The notes under the pieces are model-generated. The model had not been told where the DNA came from. It saw nothing but the letters and a program-made list of their open reading frames with translations, and did no database searches. From Pleurotus djamor (taxonomy: Eukaryota > Basidiomycota > Agaricomycetes > Agaricales > Pleurotaceae), in assembly GCA_029747585.1 (NCBI GenBank), contig JAPEVF010001269.1, positions 1-11,687 of the forward strand: a DNA stretch of 11,687 bases, in the 5' to 3' direction. The position numbers and the translations under genes were made by a program. Positions 1 to 8,470 of this stretch are shown piece after piece (the stretch's first letter is position 1; each line of letters opens with the position of its first letter).

Positions 1-2
1 GC

Positions 3-51
3 CCCACCTTCCTCCCACTCGACGGCGTCTTCAAGTCCAATTTCGGAATAA
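3..51 (+). CDS. possible partial exon of a gene cut by the left edge
   Basis: Sixteen codons are open from base 3 and read PTFLPLDGVFKSNFGI. Most end in C, as in the gpd coding sequence here. A GTAACC donor follows at 52, and the unspliced frame stops soon after in a T-rich run. Joining to an acceptor at 273-274 gives a matching phase and a further 31 codons to a TGA at 370-372, but that intron (223 nt) would be much longer than the others in the window. No family was recognised. The call rests on codon bias and one donor only, so it could be chance. Confidence 0.2.
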   Translation, partial: PPSSHSTASSSPISE

Positions 52-372
52 GTAACCAGTTTTTTTTTTAAAGTATGTACCTGTTTCCTTTTCTCTTTTC
101 TGCTGCGCCAAAGTGACACTGACTCACCACCCTCGCTTCTGCGTCGCCGATGCTTTCTTCCCTCCGATGGTAGCCTTGACACTTGAATGTTGTGTGACGA
201 GTATGTGAGAGACTGATGGAATATTGAAACGGGCCCCGCGTATGTGCGTATAGACGAATTCTTGAGTTGATCAGCAAGCACTTTGGGAGGACAACATTCT
301 ACCAGGTGGCACCCTGTTTCTCGTGCGCTCGATGCTCTGGCACCGCCGACGCCAACGAGGGTTTGGGAGTGA

Positions 373-2061
373 CGGTGACAAAGTGAGTTACCCCCACTCG
401 TCGTCGTGTGATCCGCTGCATCTCGTCCTCAGTATTTTGTCCGACGTTCGAAGGATGGACACCAAGGAGAATGAATGGGTTCGGTACTTGCATGTAAATA
501 CAATATGTTTTGAGGTTGAATGGAATCTGTTCAAGTGACACAAAGCGCGAAGGTGTGAAAATCAACCCAGTGCAATAAGTAGTTGAATAATATAGCCTTT
601 GAGCACGACCGAATGAATGCAAAGTGTTGAGGTAGAATGCTGAACATCAAAGCTCAGACGCGTGAACTTGTACTGTCAGAAGTATCAGACGAGCTTTTAT
701 TACAGCGTACGCAGATGAAGTCGGAAGGTAGAATGTATACTTGAGGTTGAGGGTGGACAAGTCGTTCGAAGATCAACCTTTGTCACGGTCCATCTGTCTG
801 ATTCTCGTGAACCATTGTCCTGAGGTATGAGTTGAACGCTCAGACTCTGGCGGCTCACAGAGTCTTGACAACGCTATAGAATTCAATTATATAGCTTTGC
901 ATGAGCAGCTCATAACGCATTGAATGACTGGATAGAAGGTGTCGTAGTACCTTTGTTTCGAGTTTCTGGTCAAGTTGATTGGTTGACTGCGTTCACAGCG
1001 GCGATTCCGTGGATGTACGCACATAGGTTCATGAGTTTCGTACGTAGCTTGACCAATAGCGCATGAACGGAGCTTTTTCAAGGTTCACTCTTGCTCTTTC
1101 GAGAGGTTCGACGTGAACGACCAAGTTGAAAAGCGTCAGGGGTGTCCTAGGAGAAGAGAATTGAACAAGTTATCCCAACGTTTGCGAGCGATCTCACTAC
1201 TCTGAAAGCTTCGAAGCATTATTACAAGTATATTGCCAAGTATACTCTCAGCGATTGACTGACGACGAGGCCCTAGAAGAGCGACCGAACTGTGGAATGT
1301 GAACTGACTGACGAACACATGAAACACATACACACACAACATCATGGCGGTTCACTGATCACCGGTCACCGTTCGAAGTTCACTTGCTGCTATCAGTGAG
1401 CCGAGCTATGTGTCTCCAGACGATCAAGCCTGGAAACTCAAACTAATGGACAACAACCACCGAACATCATGGTCGTTCAACGTTCACCGGTCACCGTTTG
1501 AGGCTCACTTGCCAGACCGGCCGCTTCACTTCAACACTATTCCATAAGCTGCTTCTCAACTGCGTACATTAAGCAACACATTCCACCAAGCCGTCCGTGC
1601 TTGTTTGCCGTCTGGATCGCCCAGTCGGTCACATCGTGTTTCGTGCTCGCGAGAGCAGACACAAACTCAGATTTATTGAGTAGTAACCGAAATTGTGGGT
1701 CTCTGCGTCCTTGATCTACTGGTATATTGCTAAGGTACATTCATCTACACGACTAGATGATTTGTGAATTGGAGGAGAAGTACATGTAAGTACGACCATG
1801 ACGACATGGATGAATCGGGAAAATAACATATGTACCACACGTCGGCGGTGCGAACAAGGCTCGATGGGTAGCAGTACCCCCTTCCTCCGAGGACCTACTT
1901 GAAGTATATAGTATAGAAGGAAAAGAACATGCGGAAAAAAGAAAAGGAGAGCTATTCTACGTGAGAGAGGAGAGAAGGGAGACAGATGTCAATTACAGTA
2001 AACTAAGCTTCGGTCATCGATGAATGTTGTGAGTAAAATGAGTCTGATCGTAAATAGACTT
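373..2061. other. long stretch with no supportable gene
   Basis: Only short open frames occur here, on both strands, and none shows a recognisable motif or a splice pattern that extends it. The longest minus-strand pieces (1136-1345 and 1537-1740, under 70 codons) have no recognisable similarity and no clear neighbouring exons. The stretch contains a small perfect inverted repeat (842-848 with 859-865) and a pair of imperfect direct repeats, listed separately. From about 1910 to 1980 the plus strand becomes purine-rich. It is probably intergenic, but a lineage-specific or decayed gene cannot be excluded. Confidence 0.5.
1340..1512. repeat. imperfect 48-bp direct repeat, two copies
   Basis: Copies lie at 1340-1387 and 1465-1512, both 48 bp, offset by 125 bp and with no length difference. 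By eye 40 of 48 positions match. The strongest block is the 15-mer TCACCGGTCACCGTT, which itself contains TCACCG twice. Both copies begin CATCATGG and end CACTTGC. Nothing resembling a transposase or terminal inverted repeats flanks them. They could be paired binding sites or the remains of a small duplication. Confidence 0.75.
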
Positions 2062-2440
2062 TCACGGCGCGAAGCCCAAACACTCTGAGTCACAAACCTG
2101 ACTTGACGTCGTCGATGGTATGCGAGGATTCAAGTCTCGGGGATGCCAGCAACGATGAGCGCTTTCGATCGTTTGGGAGAATTTTGTTGTCGACGTGTAT
2201 GTGGAGGTATCTGCAGCAAGGAGACGAAGGACGAGATGGAGGGTGTCGTTCAGAGGCGGTTCGGCGCCGTGTGTTGCTACAGCCGTTCCAAGTTCTCCGA
2301 GCGTCTTGACGTTGCTGGTGGTGTCTGAGAGGAGGATGCTAGTCTTGTGGAGTGTGTGGGTCTTGTCAGCGGCTGGATCGAAGCCAGCTGATCGGTACCA
2401 AGCCCTAGGAACACAGTAGCATCGGACGCGATCAGATGAA
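2062..2440. other. coding-like segment of unresolved strand
   Basis: The minus strand is open from an acceptor-like CCTAG near 2404-2408 down to a TGA at 2062-2064, and includes ILLSDTTSNVKTLGELGTAV and LNDTLHLVLRLLAAD. A canonical GTAAGT donor lies upstream on the same strand near 2475, preceded by another open piece reading FVDLINEFFRES. However, that piece meets a TAG directly before the donor. The plus strand over the same bases is also open (2143-2328, reading SKETKDEMEGVVQRRFGAV) and has equally gene-like codons. I recognise neither product. It may be a broken or poorly sequenced gene, or simply a GC-rich stretch with few stops. Confidence 0.25.
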
Positions 2441-2639
2441 GGGCAACAAGGAAGGGGAACGACTTACCCTATGGTCCGAAATGTGTGGGATCCGCACCCT
2501 TTGATTCTCTAAAGAACTCGTTTATCAAGTCCACAAAAGGTCCATCATATAGAGCAGGTCACTTGCACGGGTGATTCCTCCGTTTTTGCGGTCGGCGACG
2601 CGTGCAACCAGCAGCTAAGAAGGGAGGAGCGCGATCCAC

Positions 2640-2990
2640 GCGTTTCAATCGGTAACCTGTCCCGAGAGCAGAAGTGTGGGGAGAGGACGATCAGTCGAGT
2701 GGAGAGCGTGTCCAAGGGGAGCATAGAGGAAGGGGCAACGCGTCGCAGAGGGAGAGGACCAAAGAGGAAGGAGGTAAGCACGGCAAGACTGATAGGAGGG
2801 AGTGGGTTCGGATTTCCAGCGGCGGAGAGTTCCAAGCGTTTCGACACGACGTTGGACGAGGAAAAGACGCGAGGAAAGTGCATAGAATGGGCGAAGGGTA
2901 CATTGAGGAGAAGGAGAGTGGGGGAGGGGAAGGGAAGGGAGGAAGGAAGCAAGGTGGGCGTCTATTGGACTTGGTCTCTGACTGCGATCA
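2640..2990. other. purine-rich tract (pyrimidine-rich on the minus strand)
   Basis: The plus strand is dominated by G and A, with an uninterrupted 30-base purine run at 2920-2949 that includes a four-run guanine motif. Open frames across it on both strands (up to about 135 codons) encode low-complexity Arg/Gly/Glu or Ser/Pro/Leu sequence and are best explained by composition. CT-rich stretches in basidiomycetes often lie just upstream of a start codon on the coding strand, so this tract could be a leader or promoter for a minus-strand unit, but no such gene is secured. Confidence 0.45.
2920..2939 (+). other. predicted G-quadruplex motif
   Basis: Four guanine runs of 5, 4, 3 and 3 bases are separated by loops of 1, 2 and 2 adenines, which meets the usual G3+N1-7 rule. 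It sits inside a 30-base all-purine run, so triplex formation is also possible. It lies about 55 bases upstream of the ATG at 2993. Confidence 0.7.
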
Positions 2991-2992
2991 TC

Positions 2993-5373
2993 ATGGCTGC
3001 GTCAAGTCAGATCGTGATCGAAGCGTAAGTGCTGTTTCCTCATCTGTCTCTCTGAATGTTCCTCACCCATTTGACTAGCTCTTTTCCCCATCCATTCTGC
3101 CTACCCGAGTCATAACAAATTTTGGGATGCCACTCATGCTTTGAGTTTATCATCGTGCCCATGCAACAGCAACGGGGACCGTACCAGTTTTCTGGTTTTT
3201 GGGAATGCCCTCAATCACACGTACCCCAAATTAGACAAGGGAAAAGCATAGGTAAGTATTTCCGAACGCTCTTGCTCAAACTTCTTGTGGCGCTGACTTC
3301 CTTCTTACATCCAGGAACAAGTGGTCGTAACTGCGCAGCGACACACCCGGCTGGACGTTACTCCTTTCGAATTGGGGTGCTCAGGTATGTGACCCTCGAT
3401 TTTGTGTATTTCGACATTTAAGTTCATCCCAACCAAAACAGCAGCAAGCAATCGAAAAGTATATATACCTTCGTGTCAGCAATGGTCCCCCAGCTTGCCC
3501 CCACTATGTCCCTCCATTATGCCACCATACTCCGTGGTCTCCGACTCGATGCGACTCCGCCGCCGTCGTTTTGTGGAACTCCCTCGCCGTCTCTCCTTCC
3601 TGCCCGGCGCCGCCTTGCTTGTCACTCAGCACCCACTCTCATTAATACGACCCGCTCAAGACCTTGCTAGTCTTGGTGCTAGTGTGCTCATCGTTCTTCA
3701 CACTCTGTATGTCGTTTCACCCTTCGATCTATGACTTTTTCTGACTTTGATTTCTTGTAGAACAGTCTTCTTCATCTTATCTGCGCCGAGCCGAGTCGCA
3801 TCATCGTCATCGCGTTTGTCATCCAGGAAGCTTGGAGAATCCTTGGTAAGCCTCTCCATCTCCATCTATCCGCTTTGTACCGAAATGCTGACTTTGTTTT
3901 GTTTGACCAGTTGTATCCGGAGACGTACCCTCGTGTACACACGATATGGAGGTGTCTATGGAAGCCCTATCCGCTCGGAAGATCCGCCAAGACAGAAACC
4001 TCCCTTCTCGACCGCGCCACCAACCACCTCCGCTAACCAAGTGTTCAGAGCTACCGAACCTGTAGCATGGAATCCGCTCGATTGCACCAGCCGACGTGTG
4101 ATCTCTCTGCGCAGCGTATTTGCGGTACCCGTCTGTTCTATTGGGTAAGTTCTTTCTTTATCCAGCTCTGCTCCTAGCCTCGTACTAACCATCTGTCCTT
4201 GTCTAGTTCATGCTTGCCGATGGTCTCGCTTTCACAAACGCGAAGGAAAGGAGGTCCTCTATGTCTGTGAGTCTTCTGTTAATTTTCTTCTTCTTTCACC
4301 ACGTTCTCACATGTTTCCATTAGATGCACCTATCCCACCATGACACGATCGCGCCAGGCCGTATCGATCGCGTACGCTACCACTCTGTCTTCCATCTTCG
4401 CCGACATCACCAAGAAGTAAGGTTTCTTGGACCCTTTCCGAGTCGATCGTGATCCTTCTCGACCGCGCCACCACGACCCGCTGTCTCCACCCATTCCCTT
4501 CCCATGTTCATCGTTCGAGTATGGGAAGCTATGGGAACGCTGCATATTTATAAGTAAGCTGCCTTTCCCCCGCGTTCTTTTGCTCCCAATCTCATGCGCC
4601 TTTCCCCTTAGTTCTATACTGTGACCATGCCGCATGCGTACACGGTGCGCCACCACGATTTCGTCATCGTTGCTGTCAAGTTGTAATGTTTCCTTCCGCA
4701 TTCTCTTTTCCATTCTCTCTTCTCATCATAATTGCCTTCCTCTAGGCCGGTCTCTTGTCGTTACAGGGTGGTGCTGACTCTATGTGTGGTGCACAGTCTG
4801 TTGCCGGCCACTTGCCGGGAACGACCGTGTATCCGNTGACCATTTCTTGTAGGNTTTATTTTTAGGCTCTCATCCCTGTTCTTTTTTTTTCTCATGCACA
4901 TCCCCTTGTTTAGCTTACTCCCTCGTGGTCTCGGAGTAGATGACAGCGCCGACTTTGTCCTTACATTGTTCGTTTCGTGAACCCTTCTCGACCGCGCCAC
5001 CAGCTCCACCCATCCGTTCCATAATTACTTCCATGGTAAGTTTTCAACATGTTTTGCATCCTAGTCTCGGTCCTCATGTCTTCTAGTCTTGGTCTTGTTA
5101 TCCCAGGATGCGACGCGTCGCCGGCTGTGGTTCTACGTGGTCTCGCATGCTCTCCTCGACCGCGCCACCACCACCAGTATTTGTAAGTCCATCTCATGTT
5201 CTCATCTCGTCTCGAATTTCTTTTCTGACGCACACTCCTTTTTATAGCCAACTCCCTCGCGGTTTCGGAGTCGACGGTAGTCTTGTGGTTCTCGCTTCCT
5301 TGCCCCATCTATCCTCTGCCCTTGCTCGTAAGTTTTCCTTTTTCACGTTCTCTTCTTGCCCCTCATTTCTCAG
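2993..5373 (+). other. intron-rich locus with no continuous reading frame
   Basis: At least twelve GT...AG intervals of basidiomycete intron size follow one another on the plus strand: 3025-3078, 3252-3314, 3385-3441, 3707-3760, 3846-3910, 4145-4206, 4267-4323, 4554-4611, 4849-4913, 5036-5106, 5183-5247 and 5328-5373. Several carry good branch sites (CTGAC in 3252-3314, 3707-3760, 3846-3910 and 5183-5247; CTAAC in 4145-4206). The sequences between them contain gene-like pieces, such as LLHLICAEPSRIIVIAFVIQ (from 3764), VSIAYATTLSSIFADITKK (near 4360) and LPRGFGVDGSLVVLASL (from 5252), but consecutive pieces are out of phase or meet stops. An ATG at 2993 begins a 32-nt first exon ending in GTAAGT; spliced to the next exon it stops after 13 further codons. 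I recognise no family. The options are a decayed multi-exon gene, a spliced non-coding RNA, or a gene damaged by sequencing errors. Confidence 0.4.
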
Positions 5374-5880
5374 GTTACTCTCGTTTCTCTAGTCCAATTT
5401 CTCGCGGGTCCGGGACGTATGGCGGTGCCGCGTATGTGTGTACATAACCGTCTCGACTGCGCCAGCCGGACGTCGACACAACCTACCCATTCCTTTACCA
5501 CGACTAGCCGCCCTTGTTCGTGCCACCATTCACCACCTCCCTCTTTTGGACGTGGCCATGAATTTGTTCCCGGCACATTGCCCCTTCCATCACGACAACT
5601 AGCCGCCCTCGTTCACGTCCCTTCTCGACCGTGCCACTCTTCACGAGTTCATCAGAGATATTCAAGGGGACATGTCCCTTTTTGTGCCGACCCTCCCTTC
5701 CTTCACGACTAGCCGCCCTCGTTCGTGTCCCTTCTCAACCGCGCCACCAACCACTCCTCTGCGCGAGTTCATCAACGACGTCTCTTCCGCGACATGTGCC
5801 CTTTTTTCCAACCGTTGTTCTCTTCACGACTAGCTGCCCTCGTTCATGATTTGTCTCCCTTCTCGACCGCGCCACCAACC
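4005..5880 (+). repeat. dispersed 18-bp motif, about eight copies
   Basis: The motif TTCTCGACCGCGCCACCA recurs at about 4005, 4456, 4985, 5153, 5451 (degenerate), 5622 (one substitution, truncated), 5732 (one substitution) and 5860; a weaker version lies near 4077. The copies at 4005, 5732 and 5860 share a longer tail of AACCAC. Spacing is irregular, from about 110 to 530 bp. Read in one plus frame it gives LLDRAT(N/T); read on the minus strand it gives WWRGREG in several open frames. Most copies lie in presumed exon segments of the frameless locus or in the tandem array beyond it. Confidence 0.8.
4917..5274 (+). repeat. two related exon starts, 24 bp with 3 mismatches
   Basis: Bases 4917-4940 and 5251-5274 match at 21 of 24 positions. 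Each begins exactly three bases after a candidate 3' splice site (AG at 4912-4913 and at 5246-5247). In one frame they read LPRGLGVDDS and LPRGFGVDGS. This is what duplicated exons would look like after divergence. Confidence 0.55.
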
Positions 5881-5890
5881 ACTCCTCTCT
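5499..5890 (+). repeat. degenerate tandem repeat, unit about 92-121 bp
   Basis: Four units start with CACGACTAGCCGCCCTCGTTC or a close variant at 5499, 5591, 5704 and 5825. The second and third also share, in order, the CCCTTCTC(G/A)ACCG block, GAGTTCATCA (5645 and 5765) and GACATGT followed by CCCTTTTT (5669 and 5791). The first unit keeps little beyond its head, and the fourth keeps the head and the CTTCTCGACCGCGCCACCAA block. Possible translations include RLAALVHV, LLDRATN and EFI(N/R)D, but the units differ in length by non-multiples of three and no frame runs through all of them. Confidence 0.7.
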
Positions 5891-6202
5891 ACCAATCCTT
5901 GAAAGTCGTTTGGGGGGCCATATGTGCCAAGTCGACGGACTCTGTCTTGAGTTGCAGGGTCTGAACCAGTCATTTCGGTGATTGTATCTCGCCGCGGACT
6001 TGGAGTCTCTTGCACTCTACTACTTGCTATATGTACTCTACATACCCTACCCATGTCCGTAGATAGCCAATACACACCAGTGGAAACCAGGGGCCACCCC
6101 CCTTTTTTCCGCTGGCTACAACATACCTTCGGGAGGGGAAACGCTGTCAGTGCGAGGTGTTGTGGTTGTTGGACTTGTATCTCTTTTTAACCGTACAGCC
6201 GT
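5891..6202. other. no gene seen downstream of TFIIE beta
   Basis: A short plus frame (5978-6190) has a hydrophobic stretch that resembles a signal peptide but lacks an ATG and any clear context. A C run followed by a T run lies near 6095-6108. If TFIIE beta uses the stop at 6203-6205, this is its 3' flank. No AATAAA-type signal was seen on the minus strand. Confidence 0.4.
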
Positions 6203-7200
6203 TTAGCCTTTCCAGGGGCTCTTACTCGCACATGCCACTCTGGCTTTCCAACTACCAACTCTAAACCTAAAGTAAACATTCAAACAAGATACAAGTTGTT
6301 TCAGGAGGTAAACATCGTTCCGGACCCGAACTTGGAGGGAATGCCAGAGGTACTCGAGGAAGTGGATGCGTGAGCTAACGCCACCACAGACAGAACACCC
6401 ACCTTTCTCAACAGGCATACCACCAGCCTCCTCCGTCGGCTTCACCTCATTCCAAAAGACCATCCGCAGCTGACCATCTTTCGTCGTCCGTGTGACCAAG
6501 ACTTCACCTTCTTTCTCCAACTCCTCAATCGCTTGAGGCGCCTCTTTCCACGACTCCTTCAACGCGCGGACGGGGATTCCCCCGCCTTTTCGGGTTTGCC
6601 GTTGGATTTCAGTGAGCAATGAAACTTTGTTCCGAAAGTTAAATTCGTGCTATTTTGCGTCAGTAAATCTGCTGTCAAGACCAAGACGAGGTGGCTCGGT
6701 ATACTTTGTAGGAATACAAATCCGTCTTTGGGTCCCATTGAATCTTGTCGTGGCTTTTGAACTTTTCAAGCAGTACCCGATCCGTGTCAAGGGGGGTATT
6801 CGTGACAATGGCAATATCTTGAAGACGCATAGGATTGGGGGTTGACTAGTTCAACTCACCCGCTTCAGCTTCGTAGAACACGAGAAAAGCCCGATGACTC
6901 ACTTTCAGATAATTCACCGCATAAACCAGCTGTGTGTTAACGTTCATCCCAGTGCCCGTATCTGCAGGCTGCGAGTAGACAACATCTACGGGTCATGATG
7001 AGTTCAATCCACCATAAACGGGTGTTGATGTACGAACTCGTCTTGGGTCGTTTCTTCTTTGGTGAACCATCCTTCGACGATTCTGCCGCAGGTGAAGCCG
7101 AGTGGTCAGTTTTCGCTGGCGGCTGAGAGTGCCATGACTTGTAGTCTTGTCTGTGCAAGACACTTTTGAAGGCAGCAGCGTCCTGGGCCAACTTGGACAT
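6203..7200 (-). CDS. tfa2: transcription initiation factor TFIIE, beta subunit
   Basis: TFIIE beta pairs with TFIIE alpha in the RNA polymerase II pre-initiation complex and helps recruit and control TFIIH. Exons are 7038-7200, 6903-6985, 6705-6845 and 6649 downward; introns are 52, 57 and 55 nt, and all phases join. After the ATG at 7200 comes a short Ser/Lys-rich tail ending KKKRPKT. From about residue 55 follow the core winged helix (VVYSQPADTGTGMNVNTQLV, then MRLQDIAIVTNTPLD) and LYSYKHEFNFRNKVSLLTEI. Next is a second winged-helix-like part with GGGIPVRALKESW and LRMVFWNEVK (about residues 140-199). The match to fungal TFIIE beta is strong to residue 211. Beyond it the open frame runs to a TAA at 6203 (277 codons in all), but only a piece reading EYLWHSLQV and NDVYLLKQL resembles the family, and the usual basic C-terminal tail is missing. 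A GTGGGT donor at 6402 suggests a fourth intron without a usable acceptor in phase, so the true 3' end is uncertain. The gene is divergent from gpd. Confidence 0.88.
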
Positions 7201-8470
7201 GGTGGTCGGTGGTGAGGTGGTCTGAAGTGAGATCGGTCTTCGGCGCTTGTCAAAGGAGGCAAATCGGTCACGTGTGAGTTAGGACTCAGGAGGCTCCTAT
7301 TCCACACCAGACTTCGTTGCGTGACTCCAGGGAAGTTCTTCCTTTCCCCAGAAATCTACGTCCGTTCCAATTTTAAGCACGTCGATATTCATTTTATCCA
7401 GCCCCTTGGAGAGATTGAGGACCAACCAATCCCCCAAGATGTGTGGATTCGTTGGGGCAGTCCGAGTCTCCAACCACAATCGCCCAAGTTAAATGCACTG
7501 ATTGCGACCACACGTAAAAGCTCGCGTGAGCAGCCCATCGGCTGTCTTGACACTCGCACAGATCTTACAGTGTACGTACCTATTGCGACGTCGGTAGAGA
7601 AATCGACAGTACTTGCGAAGCCTCAGCTACCCTGGCGATTTAATTTCCACTCAGAATCCGCTTGTCATCCACCCTGCCGCTGACCTGCCCACGCGAAAGT
7701 GCGCTNNNATTANCCCAATGGACATCGATCGTCCCACTCGCCAAACGCGAACGCGATACTTACTAAGAAGTAGAGGTTATGACTCGATTCCTTGACGCCA
7801 TTCAATTCTTAGCCAATCCCAATCCGCGCACAGGCATTCGCTGGTGCGACCTGATCGATGATTCGTAAATCGCAAATCGTTCACCGATCCGACGTACCTA
7901 AATGAGGCAATTCTCGGCATTTGCATTGCATCTCATGCGTCAGCCTATTGGCGGGCTACTATCGATGGTTCTAGTTCCTCCACGGCTGTCTGTACAATCC
8001 TGCTTACACGAAGCGGAAACTATTCCCAGTGGATGTGGATGGGATCGGGAACAGTGCGGTGCACCGAAGCAATACCGAAGTAGATAATTCTTACCCTCGC
8101 AGTCGTTTCAGGCTTCTTGCATATGGCACCGTTGTCTTCCGAGGCGGACTGCCGGATCGAAGACTGGCGTTCTATTCCCTCCGCCGAGTGGTGCTCCTTA
8201 CCCAGAGCATTCCAGGAGTTTGTGGTCTAGGCTGAGACCGTGAGGGGGTGCTATAATTTTACATCGCGGAGGTACACCCTCACCATTCCTGTGTGTCAAA
8301 CTGAAGAGACTGGGATTTTTCGGTGGGTGTTCTAAGGCCGCCTAGATCGTGGAGGCTTGGAACGGGGTGGATGAGAGCGGCGGGCTGTGGACTTAGTGGC
8401 ATTTGATAAGGTCATCCGTGATGTAAGGGGCCTGACAACGAAATCTATTGATAATCTAATCGTCCCTTGG
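7201..8470. other. divergent intergenic region between TFIIE beta and gpd
   Basis: No convincing gene was found. On the minus strand a 49-codon stretch ending at 7297 reads DVLKIGTDVDFWGKEELPW near its end and looks protein-like, but it has no recognisable family and its upstream exons cannot be joined. A CACGTG palindrome lies at 7269-7274, about 70 bases upstream of the TFIIE beta start, and the minus strand between them is rich in C, A and T, like a leader. Ambiguous bases at 7706-7708 and 7713 hide part of the sequence. The half closer to gpd probably holds its upstream control sequences, but I cannot name individual elements. Confidence 0.45.

Noticed and set aside
323..538. Plus-strand 71-codon open frame near the left edge
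   Set aside because: It reads through a likely intron (GTGAGT at about 382 to CAG near 432) and competes with a better-phased frame ending at 372; no product recognised.
2545..2952. Minus-strand 135-codon open frame rich in Ser, Pro and Leu
   Set aside because: Same tract read on the other strand; low complexity. A short in-frame neighbour piece is discussed among the findings instead.
2674..3078. Plus-strand 134-codon open frame rich in Arg, Gly and Glu
   Set aside because: It is a by-product of the purine-rich tract, with overlapping frames open on both strands and no domain.
3747..4148. Plus-strand 133-codon open frame
   Set aside because: It reads straight through a well-formed intron (3846-3910 with CTGAC branch site) and starts inside another (3707-3760).
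4350..4380. Short match of AGGCCGTATCG to the gpd exon at 8778-8788, suggesting a gpd pseudogene
   Set aside because: The match is about 11 bases and neither flank encodes any GAPDH motif.
3819..6075. Recurring WWRGREG peptide in several minus-strand open frames
   Set aside because: This is only the minus-strand reading of the 18-bp DNA repeat; the frames are short and unrelated otherwise, so it is not a protein family.
5978..6190. Small secreted-protein candidate with a hydrophobic start
   Set aside because: It has no ATG at its start, no promoter or splice context, and no cysteine pattern that would support a secreted peptide.
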